In this document: piece by piece, positions 25,096-42,229 of the stretch
How positions within the stretch are numbered: the first letter of the stretch is position 1
Layout: each line of letters opens with the position of its first letter
Origin: Chrysomallon squamiferum
Lineage: Eukaryota > Mollusca > Gastropoda > Neomphalida > Peltospiridae
DNA: 64,000 nucleotides
Direction: 5' to 3'
Assembly (NCBI GenBank): GCA_012295275.1
Contig: CM022670.1
Span: 8,430,212-8,494,211 of the forward strand
Made by a program: the position numbers and the translations under genes
Notes under the pieces: model-generated
What the model was told of the DNA's origin: nothing
The model's input: the letters and a program-made list of their open reading frames with translations, nothing else
Database searches by the model: none

Positions 25096-26453
25096 GTCTG
25101 TCTGTATGACAGCATGCATACATGTAGGTGTACATGCATGTACGTTTGTATGTATGTATGAATTTTGTTTATAAGTATGTGTGTATATGTGTTTCTATGT
25201 GTACGTATGTATGTAAATATGTAGATGTATATTTTGTTTCTAAACATTTATTATAATCATTTAAAGCTACTCGATGCATGGGAACGTATTGTTCCGGTTC
25301 GTATACGAGTGGAGCCAAATGTGTCAACGGATACTGTGTTTGTACAAAAACTGGATACAACTACTATACGTGCCTACGTAAGCACTATATATAACTAAAT
25401 ATATCTATTCAGAAACGATCAGGTTCACACACAAACATACAGATACACATACATACCCACATATACATATACACACATGCACATACTCAGGCCTGCAAAC
25501 ACAAATATACAGATGCACATGCACATATACACACAGACACATTCACACAGACTGAGTCAGAGACAATATTTGTAACGGGAAATACTCCGAATCGATAAAG
25601 TAAAGGAACATAGTTGAAATATTTTAAAATTATTTTTACAGCTGATTATGCTGGTTGTTTAGTACAAAGAAACAAGGAAACCAGGGCTGTTCCATCTTAC
25701 CACGGCAGAAAGCGATCGTCTGTGTATGGTTGTATCAACAAAAGCAGTCTGAATCTGTCGCCCGAAGTTCATGTACTTGGATGCTATGAGAACATCAATC
25801 GAAGGCCACCTAAAGCTGGGAATACAACTGTGGACATTGTGGGACACACAACCAAACCTGTTGTTCTGGTTTTGACCTCTTATGAACCTGTAGCCTGGAT
25901 GATTAATGTGCCTGCTGGAATGATTATCCAGAAAATCATGCTGGTAAAATTTCTCTAATTTTAAGAAAGCTTGTGTAGAATTTTTGGAATCTCATCACTT
26001 TGTAATAGTATGTGTTATATATATATAGCCTACACATTACGGTGTAGAGTCATTTTATCGGTTAGCAATAGCGTATATTTATATATAACTTTTGATAAAG
26101 TAGACTGATAAAGCGTTTTTGGACTGCTAAGTAAAATGGGAAGTAACTTGATGTCTGTATGTGTTTGTATGCAGTATGTATGTGCATATTTAAAACTTTA
26201 TATGTTAAAATCAAAATGAAATTGTTTTGCTTTCTTGCAGTATTCTTACTATCTGGATAAGAGTTCTGTAAGCGTGAGTGGTGGATCAAACCCTCCAGTT
26301 GAGAAAAGCAGAAAGAGTGTTTATGGATATGGTAGTGACAGCGGAGGTCACACGCTCAAGTTACTGGCTGAAGTCAAGAAACTCTTTGGTCATGTGACTT
26401 CCTTTTCTGGAACCTACAAAGTTGACCACTGGTCACTCACGGTGGGCATCTAG
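18396..26453 (+). CDS. Locus A2: secreted modular protein gene, coding cassettes intact, no signal exon
   Basis: Exons: microexon 18396-18411; linkers 18853-18885, 20057-20089, 21251-21283, 21990-22022, 22710-22742; module C 23487-23637, 23764-23915, 24123-24278; linker 24783-24815; EB' 25267-25377; B' 25642-25943 and 26241-26453 (TAG). All phases join (0 then 1, 1-1 linkers, C internal phases 2 and 1). These exons total 1299 nt, 432 residues plus stop. With a 60-nt signal exon spliced from upstream (3282 or 5504) the product would have 452 residues. No signal exon lies in the A1-A2 spacer. A2 is therefore either an alternative 3' cassette set of locus A or a gene that lost its first exon. 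Role unknown. Confidence 0.6.
18853..18885 (+). CDS. Linker exon L5 (EPSSTTTSATP)
   Basis: 33 nt, phase 1-1, first linker of A2. The upstream unit has lost part of the TAATAA tract. Confidence 0.7.
20057..20089 (+). CDS. Linker exon L6 (EPSSTRTSATP)
   Basis: 33 nt, phase 1-1, coding sequence identical to L1. Confidence 0.7.
21251..21283 (+). CDS. Linker exon L7 (EPSSTRTSATP)
   Basis: 33 nt, phase 1-1, coding sequence identical to L1. Confidence 0.7.
21990..22022 (+). CDS. Linker exon L8 (EPSSTRTSATP)
   Basis: 33 nt, phase 1-1, coding sequence identical to L1, 739 bases after L7. Confidence 0.7.
22710..22742 (+). CDS. Linker exon L9 (EPSSTRTSATP)
   Basis: 33 nt, phase 1-1. Last linker before module C of A2. 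Confidence 0.7.
23487..24278 (+). CDS. Module C, three exons, intact (A2)
   Basis: Exons 23487-23637 (151 nt, phase 1 to 2), 23764-23915 (152 nt, 2 to 1) and 24123-24278 (156 nt, 1 to 1); about 153 residues. Landmarks in order: VTNCLNSKDCW, DNWNDCHG, GVVLCSSTRYKLFLSD, FLNIGDGSGHGQDHCEF, a GGGTGSSWTG turn and GKWIECGVRIPG. Six cysteines suggest an extracellular disulfide-bonded fold. I do not recognise the family. It lies between Ser/Thr linkers in A1 and A2, and after module B in loci B and C. The near-invariance of exon 2 across copies suggests constraint or gene conversion. Confidence 0.75.
24783..24815 (+). CDS. Linker exon, TTTTTT type (A2)
   Basis: 33 nt, phase 1-1, ELTTTTTTATP. Joins module C to EB'. 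Confidence 0.7.
25004..25091. repeat. (CT)n microsatellite, about 88 bases
   Basis: Shorter counterpart of 15543-15653 at the same place in the linker-to-EB' intron of A2. Confidence 0.95.
25267..25377 (+). CDS. EB' six-cysteine exon (A2)
   Basis: 111 nt, phase 1-1, same cysteine spacing as 15829-15939; begins TRCMGTYC (Met for Leu). Splices to B' at 25642, giving Pro-Asp at the junction. Confidence 0.7.
25642..26453 (+). CDS. Terminal module B', intact (A2)
   Basis: Exon 1 25642-25943 (302 nt, phase 1 to 0) and exon 2 26241-26453 (213 nt including TAG). Landmarks: DYAGCLVQRN, VYGCINKSS, VHVLGCYEN, KPVVLVLTSYEPVAWMI, then after the intron YSYYLDKSS, GGHTLKLLAEV and WSLTVGI-stop. The hydrophobic KPVVLVLxSYEPVxWxI strand is the core shared with module B. 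From memory, a similar SYEPVxW segment occurs in secreted proteins of other organisms, but I cannot name a family. The stop defines the C-terminus of A2. Confidence 0.7.
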
Positions 26454-27817
26454 CTTATCATTTGACTGTGCAAATACATATTTTAATCAGGGTAAGAACC
26501 ATGAGATCATCTGGAATCCAGTGTTTCTTATCTATAACGGCTCCTAGTAAACACCACTCTCTATTAATCGCCCAAAACATGTTTGTCTTCCTGCGCCAAT
26601 GCGTTCCCTAATATTGTCTATGTACAGAGTCTAATCAGACATATATAAGAAAGAGAATATTCAAATCCTAAAAAAATACATACATACATGAACACACACA
26701 CATATAATCATTAACACATATAGACATACATACATAAGTACTTAGCTAAGGAAAGCCGAGGAAAGTTGATCACTAATTTTTATTCTCCAGTTTTCCTCCA
26801 AGGTTAATGGCAACATGGTTAATAACTATACGGGAAATGATAGAGAGGAGAGGTGTTGGCCATGTAATCTTGAGACTTTTATCGTGTCAACTACAGCGAT
26901 TCTGAGGCCTGCTTGTTCTTCTATCTTCCTTTTTCGTTCTAGAGAAGCTATTTTTATTTGTTTCTTGACCGGGGTGCTTGTCAGAACTTCTTAGGCCTAC
27001 CCTTCCCAAATCCTTCCTTGTTTATTCGTGCCTTTCGAAAATAATTTATTTCCTCTGGATTGACGATGATCGACTTTATATTTGAAGTGAATGAGACTGG
27101 TTCGAATGTTGCTGATGTTCCTGTAGCTGCATTTGGGGCTGGATTTGTTATATCTGGTTCATGTGATTGATGCATTTCGTGTTGTTTTCGGTCTGTCGCA
27201 GAGGAAAAAAGGAGGACCCCATCACCAAATGCATTAGGAAGGAGTAGATAAACACCTTTGTTCTTGAAACCAGCTGCGATGTTCATGGAAGTGAAGGAAA
27301 GTGTGTAAGCACTGCCTATAATCTTGCAAAAGTCATCGAAATTCCCTACATGCGCTTCATACAAGCAGGTGAGCTTATGCAAATGGCGGTCTGAGGACCA
27401 AAGAGGAGATATTGATAATCTTCACAAAAACTACCTCTAATCGAAACATAATGAATAGTTTCTTATTCCTTGATGATCCATACTATATCACAAACAAATA
27501 TTAGTCCTAAAAATGTACTTTTGATGGTTGAAAAGAAAACTTTACCTTGCTAATTTTCAAAATGGAAGCCTCGGTTAAAACAAAACAGATTTCTTCACTG
27601 ATGATTCACCATGATGATATCACTTCGCGATTCCTTTTTTTTCATTATCTATAAATAGTCACAGATCCACAGTGCTCCATGTTCCACAGTGCCCCGACTC
27701 ACACTAGTACACACATATATATACTTCACACATACACATTCGCATAAAGATATGCACACATACAAATATATATATATACATATTCGCATCTAACTGAATA
27801 TATTTTAATATTTACAG
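26454..27817 (-). mobile_element. Pogo/Jerky-like transposase fragment in the A2-A3 spacer
   Basis: Duplicate of 17018-18395. The minus ORF 26981-27382 is longer at its N-terminus (MHKLTCLYEAHVGN) and contains AAGFKNKGVYLLLPN and SSATDRKQ, fitting the C-terminal part of a DDE_1-type transposase. No catalytic residues are present. It moved passively with the 9.45-kb unit duplication. Confidence 0.55.
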
Positions 27818-33292
<5,475 letters not shown>

Positions 33293-34860
33293 ACTTACCA
33301 AGTTGACCACTAGCTTATCACTTGACTATGCAAATTCTCTGTTGTGCGACTGTCTAACGAATATTTTAATCAGAGTAATAATCATGAGTTCTTGTTCAAT
33401 ACAGTCAAACCTCTTTATAACCGCTCCCAGGAAACAGCATCTATTTATCGCCTGTATTTAAATATATATAAATTGAACCCCTATTTTCGCCCCCTGCCCA
33501 GATATCTGCATTGTGTATTATAAAATTGTAACAAATAGCTAATTCATCTATTGATACTTCTTCATTGCCAGAGAGATATTGTGGAAATAATGAAGACACG
33601 AGAAACACTTCTGGATTGTGAAAATAAACGGTCAATCCAGATCTATTATATAATTCAAAACAAAGTTTTCATACCTTGTAACAATTATATTATTTTTAAA
33701 AATTAAGACTTCCCCGTTCAAATTGCATGTACTTCAATAACTGTATAAATAAACATGTTGAAAACCGCAATCAAGGCTCTTTCCTCATGCTTTGGCTTTG
33801 AAAACAACATGTATTGAAACCCTAATATCAGTAACTTCGAGACAAATACATCATTCAGTTCTTCGAGAGAAAGTGAAGACAAAAGAACAAGAGATATAAA
33901 CAGTTGAACAATCAGCGTTTTTTTTCTATGACACCCGTTTATCGAACTACCTAAATAAATCATCTATAACTTAACATACACTTTGTAATTCTGTCAGACA
34001 ATCGTTCTAGCTCTTGGGTATTCTGAGGCCAGTTCTGATATTTGGTACGTGTAGTACCTAATAATCTCAGAAAACATGTACCGTCCAGTTCATTATAAAC
34101 ACAAAAAATCAGTTGAGCAACGGTATCAGTGTTATAAACTGGTTTGACTGTATTTCATGTTTTCTTATTTCTTACTTGTAATAGAAATTTTTTAAAATAA
34201 ATTCACTGAGAAAGTATGAATATTTGTTGTCTTTGTGCATACCTTTCCGTATTTAACAGACGATTGCTTTAGCTCGTTCTTATGGACACAAAAATACATA
34301 GATGTATACTACACACACTCACGCACACACACATATACAAAGACACGAATGAAGCAAAAAAGTAGAAGCAGGCATCACAAAACCGAGTGAAAACAGAGAC
34401 CCTCAAGAAAAAGCTCGAAAAAGAAAAAAAGAAAAGAAATAAAGATGATTCGTGTTCTCTGGATTTCATAATAGTAAAATGCTGGAGAGAGTAACGAAGT
34501 GGAATAATAACCCTATCTCTCTGTCTCTCTATCTGTTTTTCATAGCTTGTGTCGCTTTCCTACCCACTCTCTCTGACTGTCATTCTCTCTCTCTCTCTCT
34601 TTGACTCTCTTTTTATATTTTAATATTATATATTATGTACTGTAAGTTAAATAATTTAAAAGATAATATTTATAGTGATATATGCATATACACATACAAG
34701 TTTCTGTACTTGTTAATTTGCAAAATAACGTTTACAAAAGAAAATATGTTCAGGTATATCTCTCTGTGTAGCGTGTGCTTATAAGTGTACGCTGTTTAAC
34801 TAATAATATTCATTTGGATAACTGTGGCGAGCAGATAACGTAGTGGTAAGGACGACAGGA
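33293..34860. other. 3' flank of locus A3
   Basis: Non-coding as far as I can see. It matches the 3' flank of locus B (about 33340-34340 against 48180-49500). A minus-strand ORF at 33718-33963 is shared in part with 48797-49012 but differs by an indel near its start; I do not call it. Short CT tracts near 34500-34615. Confidence 0.6.
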
Positions 34861-35393
34861 TTGTCTCCCCTCACAGTGCATCAGTAACTGCTTCATTACA
34901 GTTTAGTATTATTAGGTTTCATTTGAATAATTTTGATTCTTGGATGTCAGTCACAGATTACTGCAGAATGTTGAGAGGAGATGAAATGCACATGCCGGCA
35001 AATCTTCTCTCGATTAACAGGAAGGGATGTCACACACGATGTCTTCCCATCTGCTAGAATTCCCAGTTCGTAGAAAAAACTCGTCTACCGCAATACCTGA
35101 TTACCTCTGTATATAATGAACTTGGCCTGTACATAGATCTGGGTTCTTTCTAACATTCAGATGCGGAGCGCATTGTTCCTAAATCGATTATATAACATCA
35201 ACCGAAAGCAGAATAAGCGTTCACTACTCATTTGTTGTAGATTTTTTACTTTTTCATTAAAACCATCATCATGTTCTTTCTTCTCATTATAATCACCATT
35301 GTTATTATTATAATATTATTACTATTATTGTTGTTGTTGTTGTTATTATTATTATTGTTATTATTATTATTCGTATTCTTCTTATTTTTTTTC

Positions 35394-35428
<35 letters not shown>

Positions 35429-36204
35429 TAAACTGGTCATCTCTAATTCATAAACATTTCCTTTCCGTTACAAAACAAGCGACCAGTAATAAACAATTCT
35501 ACATCAATTTCATCTATCTATTAATTTTTTTTTTAAAGAAATTAAAATAAAAGAAAAGAAAAGAAAAAAGCGGCACAATGTTTTTTTTGTTAATTCTCAT
35601 GGCCTACTTCTGTAAAAGAAAACGACAAAAATATTATAAAGAACTAATTTTATTCAACAATATAATTTAAAAAAACAAACATATTTTACATACGAGTAAT
35701 TCTCTTATATTCAGAAAATAGAATATGTGAACATTACATTTATCATTAACTGTTCGAATTAAACCATATTCAGCTTAAACATGTTCAAGATATATGTTTC
35801 TGAGCATATTTACGTTATGCACACATACATATTCACATAGTGCACATATTATACGATATATGTGACATAGTATATTAATAGTATGTATACTAAAGATATT
35901 ATAACCTGACAATACTTTGGCTATGACTGAAAACGTTTATTCGAAGGACCATCATCGACGATACTTTTAGTTGAATACCTTCTTTTTTAATTATTTACAT
36001 TCACTACATTCGATATAGAGATTATTTCGATATTTGTCATATTTGCATACTTTATGCGATAAGCGATATCCATACTACAATAATACCTCAGATTAAAGAT
36101 ATAACTGGTTCCAAATTTCCGATAGTTAAGTGAGGTAAGCGGGAGACTAATTTACATAGAATTAAGGTTAAAAGCAGTGGTTACTTTCTCGCTCATGAAA
36201 TTTG

Positions 36205-36237
<33 letters not shown>

Positions 36238-37514
36238 TGAAATAAGGAGAAATAAAACAGCAGTTTAGACATAAATAATTTAATAGATTATAGATATTAA
36301 GTAAACAGTAAATCATTTACAAATCAGTTTATACAAATACATTAAGAAATAATTATATGCTGCTCATTGTGGGTTCATTTTTGTCGGTTTTGGTTTCATT
36401 TAAGATAATGTATTTTGTTTCTAAAGTTATTGTCTTCCGTTTCTTTTTATCATCAGCATTTGCCAGTATACTGTTATTCTTTTTGAGATGTTGGAATGGT
36501 AAGTCTAAATCGAAGCAGAAGACAAAACAGAATCAGAATATCAGATGCACGTATGACGTGTCAACTGATCAACACAGCTGAGAGAAGCTCATGAATGAAC
36601 GAAAAACGAACGAAAACGGACTTAAAAACATACATCGTACCCATTTGTATCATTTATTTCAAGTAATTAACTATTACATTTTTATCTATATAATTTGTAA
36701 AGAAAAAAGATCGTTAAAGCAGGGTATCGTTAAGCGAGATATTACTATATTTAAACAATATTAATCGCTTTCCAAATAATCTGGAACAGTTCATTATAAT
36801 GACTGAGATAAAGACATGCATGTCAATAAGACCACTGAACCACATTTAGACTTTCGACGAAATGGGAATTCTACCAGATGGGCGTAAGACTCAGACACAC
36901 ACTCATACACACAAGCACACGCGCAAACAAGTACGCACACAAGCACACGCGCGAACCAGTACGCACACACACACACATATAGACACACACAGAGACGGAC
37001 AAAAAAACAAACAAAAAAAAACTAATTTCATTGGAGAAAAAATATTACGGTTCACAGCTGCAAACACAATGTATAATGTAACAATATTTTTGATATCGGT
37101 TTTCACATATATAAGAGGACAATGTTCTGTACACTACGTGAATACAGCTGGCGCATATAACAACAACAACAACAACAACAACAACAATAATAATAATAAT
37201 AATAATAATAATGATAATAATAGATATATTAATAATAATATTCAAATTACGCAATTTGAGTTCAATTGAATAAAAATAAAAAGCGCGGATATGGCTGAAG
37301 TAACAAATTTGGTTACACAATTTCAATTCAATAGTATAACAATAAAAGAAATGGATGTAATTAAATACAATTTGTTACGCAATCTGAATTCCCTGACATG
37401 AGTCACGTCACTATTTCTCGAAAAAGGACCCAGATGTCTCTATACGTGTATGTATATATATATATACTAGTAGATACTGGACGGCATTAGGGATTTTTGC
37501 ATAATACAGCTCTC
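34861..37514. other. 5' region of locus B
   Basis: Sequence at about 34888-35030 and again from about 36890 matches the region upstream of exon 1b in loci A and C; the middle (35030-36890) is not in those copies. The middle holds a TTA/GTT repeat tract (35280-35430), an A-run (36211-36235) and a possible transposon. No signal exon 1a counterpart is present in locus B. Confidence 0.6.
36075..36760. mobile_element. Possible non-autonomous Tigger-like element
   Basis: The left end AATACCTCAGATTAAAGATA and the reverse complement of the right end, AATATCTCGCTTAACGATA, resemble each other as imperfect terminal inverted repeats. The stretch is absent from the homologous regions of loci A and C. No transposase recognised; the ORF 36357-36581 has no family resemblance I can see. 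Confidence 0.35.
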
Positions 37515-37574
37515 ATGGATATAAGGCTGATATTTATACTGGTTATATCACACTTAGGTTTCTCTCAAGAAACA
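37515..37574 (+). CDS. Signal-peptide exon 1b (locus B)
   Basis: Twenty codons, MDIRLIFILVISH to GFSQET, donor GTAAGT in phase 0. Differs from locus A by Val to Ile at residue 3. Preceded by the same TACTAGTAGATACTGGACG block as loci A and C. Confidence 0.8.
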
Positions 37575-40500
37575 GTAAGTACTAGTTTATATTGTACGTT
37601 ATAATCAATAATATGTGTGTAAGTGAAACACTGTTTAGAAAGTATCCTTTCTACAAAAAGTCAACTTCAACGTGGCAGCGATTGTAAATTATTGGGAAAT
37701 TTATTTTATCTCTCTCTTTACATTTGCCCGAGTCAACATTTATTCCAAATGGTTTTGGGGTTTGTAACGTGCGAATCCGAAACGCTTCTCGTTCAAGTCT
37801 AAGACGGTGAGTTTCAATTTTTGACTTGAGAATGGGCGTTTGTTCTATTGGGATTATTTCAAAATGATCCTCCAATATTTGACCAGGTAGATTAAAATGT
37901 TTGGCGACAGGAATGTCAACTTCCTGCCTAATATCGTATTTGTGACAAGCAGTTCTAACTCGTAACATAGTTTGTTAAATATTGTCAAATACACAACATT
38001 TTCGGAATAGCACTTTTTGTTTTCCGCTACTGAACGTAGACAGAGATTTTATTATGTTGTGAAGCCTGCATCTGGTCTTTTTGCAGATCGACGTAGATCC
38101 GGTACCCAAGTAAGGTGGAGTATTATGTTGCATTTTATATGGTTTTAATATGTGCTTTGGATGCAAGTGTTTTTCTAATTCTATGACGATTTCAGATTTA
38201 ACTTTCCTTAGAACTCGTTTGGCGTAACCTCTCCATTTCAGAGCGCAAAATAGAACTGAACAGGCGTTCTTAAAATTTTCTTTGTTACTCGAATTTCTGT
38301 GGAACCTAATGACTTGAGATTTAACGATATCTTTAAATATATGATGGGGATGAAATGATTTAAAATGCAGTAGTTGGTGGGTGTCCGTGGGTTTAAAAAA
38401 TACTTTATAATCTAAATAATTTGATTTTTCAAACTGTATACTTTGTAAATGGTTAATTCCAAAAAGTCTACCGTTTGATTTGATATTGTGGCTTAAAGTT
38501 TTATATTATCATTTTGTTGATTTAATAATTTAAAAAATATCGATAATTCGTCTTCAGAATGTTGCCAGATAATAAGAATGTTATCTAGATATCTGAGATA
38601 TATAAATGGTTTCTTGGTTGCTGTGTTTAGTGCCGCTTTTTCCCATTGTGCGATATAAACAGAGGCAACATTTTGGCTGAAACGATTGCTCAAGGCGCAC
38701 CACAAACCTGCTGATACATTTCCCCGTTATATTCAAAGTCATTGCCCTTTAAGTTTAATTCAAATAATTCATTAATGCACAGAGATGCAGGCATAGAATC
38801 AGTTGGTCTGTCTGTGTATGGATATTTTACGAACGCTCTCTCAACTGATTCTATGCCTGCATCTCTGTTTATGATAGTGTACATGGAATCAGTATCCAGG
38901 GTGACTAAAAAGGAGTTTGGTGCTATTTTTGTTTTAAATATTTTAGATGAAAAATCATCTGTATTTTTAACAAAACTAGAATGGCAATCTGCAATTGGTT
39001 TTGAATAAGAGTCAATGTATTCGGAAATGTTATAAGATTCCGATCCACAATCAGAGATGACTGGTCGACCTGGTAGTGTGTTAATAGCTGTCCATGTTTC
39101 AGCTGGCTTGTGTATCTTTGGGAGTAAATAAAATTTCTAGACTGGGAATCAAATCGTGATGCAAGATAGTTCATCTGGTGTTTTTTTAATTTATATGACC
39201 TTTTTCCTGTAGACGAACAATAATTGTGGTAATTTATTTTTATTGGTTGGCCAAATGGCTTCGTCCAGTTTTATTATTATTTTTTTTTAATAATATTTCG
39301 TATTATTTAGCTGAATGTGGGCTTCGCGGATATAATTTTCCCTTGACAAAATAAGAGTTGCTGATCCGTGGTCTACGTATAATTTTCTGTACGTTTTAAA
39401 GATCTCGGGATCAATTTTTGACTTTTTGAACCGGAAATTTCTGTGAATGGTATTTTTTCTTCACTTGAGTTTCTAAAATAACCGACTACTTTCATCTTAC
39501 ATTCCTTGGACTGAGGGCGAATGGGTACCACACGTTCGAGTCTCGTCAGCGGCATCTGAGGGGATTGTGAGGTCGTGATTGGACATTGTCCTCCTGTGCC
39601 AATGCGTTCCCGAATATTGTCTATGTACAGAGTCTATTCAGACGTACATACGACAGGGAATATTCAAAATCCTGAACTACATGCTTGCCAGTGCCAGATT
39701 CCCAACAAGAAAAACACAAAAAAAATAGATGCGCACAAAAATGATAAAAGACAAAGAACGCCGTGTCTCTAGGGAAGCGATGATTATGCTCGGTTATTGG
39801 GCAACATATTTTTTTCGGGGTTCATGGTTAAATCACTTCATAGAAAATGTTACAGATGATATGTATAGTCCAACGCTTATGTTTTAACTAATCCTGATGT
39901 AGAGCACAATAAAATGTGCACAATAAAGTGATATCAATATTATCTGACTATACAGATTAACTGTAACATACACACACACACATATATATATAAGTTAATA
40001 TATTTTATTACTTACAGGTGAATAACAACAATGGTAAGTTTCTATTTAATTACTTAACTTCAGTTGGAAAAGTAATACATGGGTATTGAATAGATTTGAC
40101 CTTATCATAACTATTATCTCAATATCTTACGCTAAAAGTATTATTACATTAGCTTATCTTACCTTATCTTCTGTTATCTTTTGTTATCCTATTCTGTTGT
40201 GTCAAATGTATTTTAACTGACCAAACGTTATCTATTGCTTCCTCCCGTTTTATGTTATCATGGCTTATTTTATCATGTAATTTACCTGATTTTATTTTAC
40301 TTTGTGTTATTATTATCATAATCATCATCATTATCATTATCATCTTCGTTATCATCATCATCCTCTTCATCTTCATCATGGTAATCACCATCGTCCCCCT
40401 TCTTCCCCTTCGTTTTCTTCTTGTTTTTTGTTTTTTCTTATTGTTGTTTTTGTTCAGATGTAATAAAATATAATATATCTGTTTACGTGAGTGAAATACC

Positions 40501-42197
40501 ATTTTTTATAATACTGGTAGGAGGGCAATCCACGAACAAACCCAAAGACAAGAATGATGCAATGAATGAAACAAGAATGAAACAAAAAAGTAGAAAAACT
40601 ATTTGAGTCAGTTACTAAAAATATGTCCAGTCGTTGTGAGACCGCTGTTTATTTTTATTAGTATCATTTCTGTTATTGCTGCTCTTGTTGATATTGTTGT
40701 TGTTCATATTATTATTATTATTATTAATATTATTGTTGTTATTATTATTGTTATTGTTACTATTGTTATTATTATTATTACTGTCATTATTATTGTCATT
40801 ATTTTTACTAGTACTACTATTATGTAGAAAACTTAAATTTTTATAACACTATAATATTCATAACAAAAGCTCAAATTAATTAAAAGTAACAGTCTTTTCT
40901 GTGATCGTAAACTCGATCAAGGAATTTTTCACCGGTTGTTGACCTAGTACTATTTTTTTTTGTATTATTGATTATTATTTATTTAGTGGTACTTTGACTT
41001 ACGAGTTTAATTCGTATCGTGACCCAGTTCATAATTCAATTTGCTCGTATATTAATTGAAATTAATTGAAATACCATTAATCCGTTCCAGCCCTCCAAAA
41101 CTACTCCATTTCGTTTCAGCGTGTTTTTAATTAAGAAAAATGTATTTATAAATAGAGGATGCAAAGAAATAAATTGGTTTTATCTTGGAGATGAGGCAAA
41201 TTATTTTAACGCCTTTGGCTGAGTAACAACCTTTATCGACTGCTTCTGCTTTTGTACGGTACTTATCTAGTACTGCCTAGCCAAGTCGACTATATGCACA
41301 CCTAGCTCATGTTTCTCTATGATTTCATGCTTTAATTCAATGGACATCATCTGCTTCTTCTTCTGAGCACTTTCTTTTGCACTCACTTTCATACGATCGA
41401 TGGTCAGAAAGAAAAGAAAACTTGGCAAAACACTGCACAAAACGGGAACACAACACAAAAGAGATGTTTCCGCGGCGAGTAAACGACGGGAAGGAAACGA
41501 ATGAGAGTCGGGATGCTGGACAAATGTTGTGTTGTTTGTTGTACCAACTAGAGCCGGCGTAGCCGAAGCTCACTCGTAACTCGGATTTCGGCTCGCAAAT
41601 CAAAGCAAAAAATCGATCAAGCGATTGCTCGTAACTCGGAAAACTCGTAATCTGGGGCACTCGTAAGTCAAGATATCACTGTATTTTATTTTTACATATT
41701 TTCTGACGGTAAACTTTTGGTATGAAAATGATTCACTTAAAATTTATTTTAATACAAATAGGAAATTTGAAAGTGATAAATATTCACCATAATTGTTTTC
41801 TAAAATTATCTTTTAAGCTTCCGGTATTTATCAGTCATTCTATCGTTGTTTGTTTGTTTGGTTCTTTATTTTTTCCAACACTCAGTTTCCTCTTCTTTTT
41901 CGCTTTTTCTAGAAGAGAAAAAGAAATTCTGGACAAATACTTTTAATATGATAGACTACTATTTTTGAAAATACATTAATTTTACAGTTTAAAATCAAAG
42001 CATTTCTTCATCTGTCTAAACAACAACACAAATTCCTGACATTCACTAGTTTAAACTTTCAAATTTGTTCAAAGGCAACAATGGAAATGGACACTGGTCA
42101 GTGTGTATAACATTTACAAATATCACTGCCCACTAGTCGGGCAAATTATTATTATTACAGGAGTTATAGTTGCTGTTGTTTCTATTGTTATTGTTTC

Positions 42198-42229
<32 letters not shown>

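Noticed and set aside
34269-34469. Minus-strand Ser/Phe-rich ORF
   Set aside because: Made from AAAGAAA and CACA repeats; not supported by conservation.
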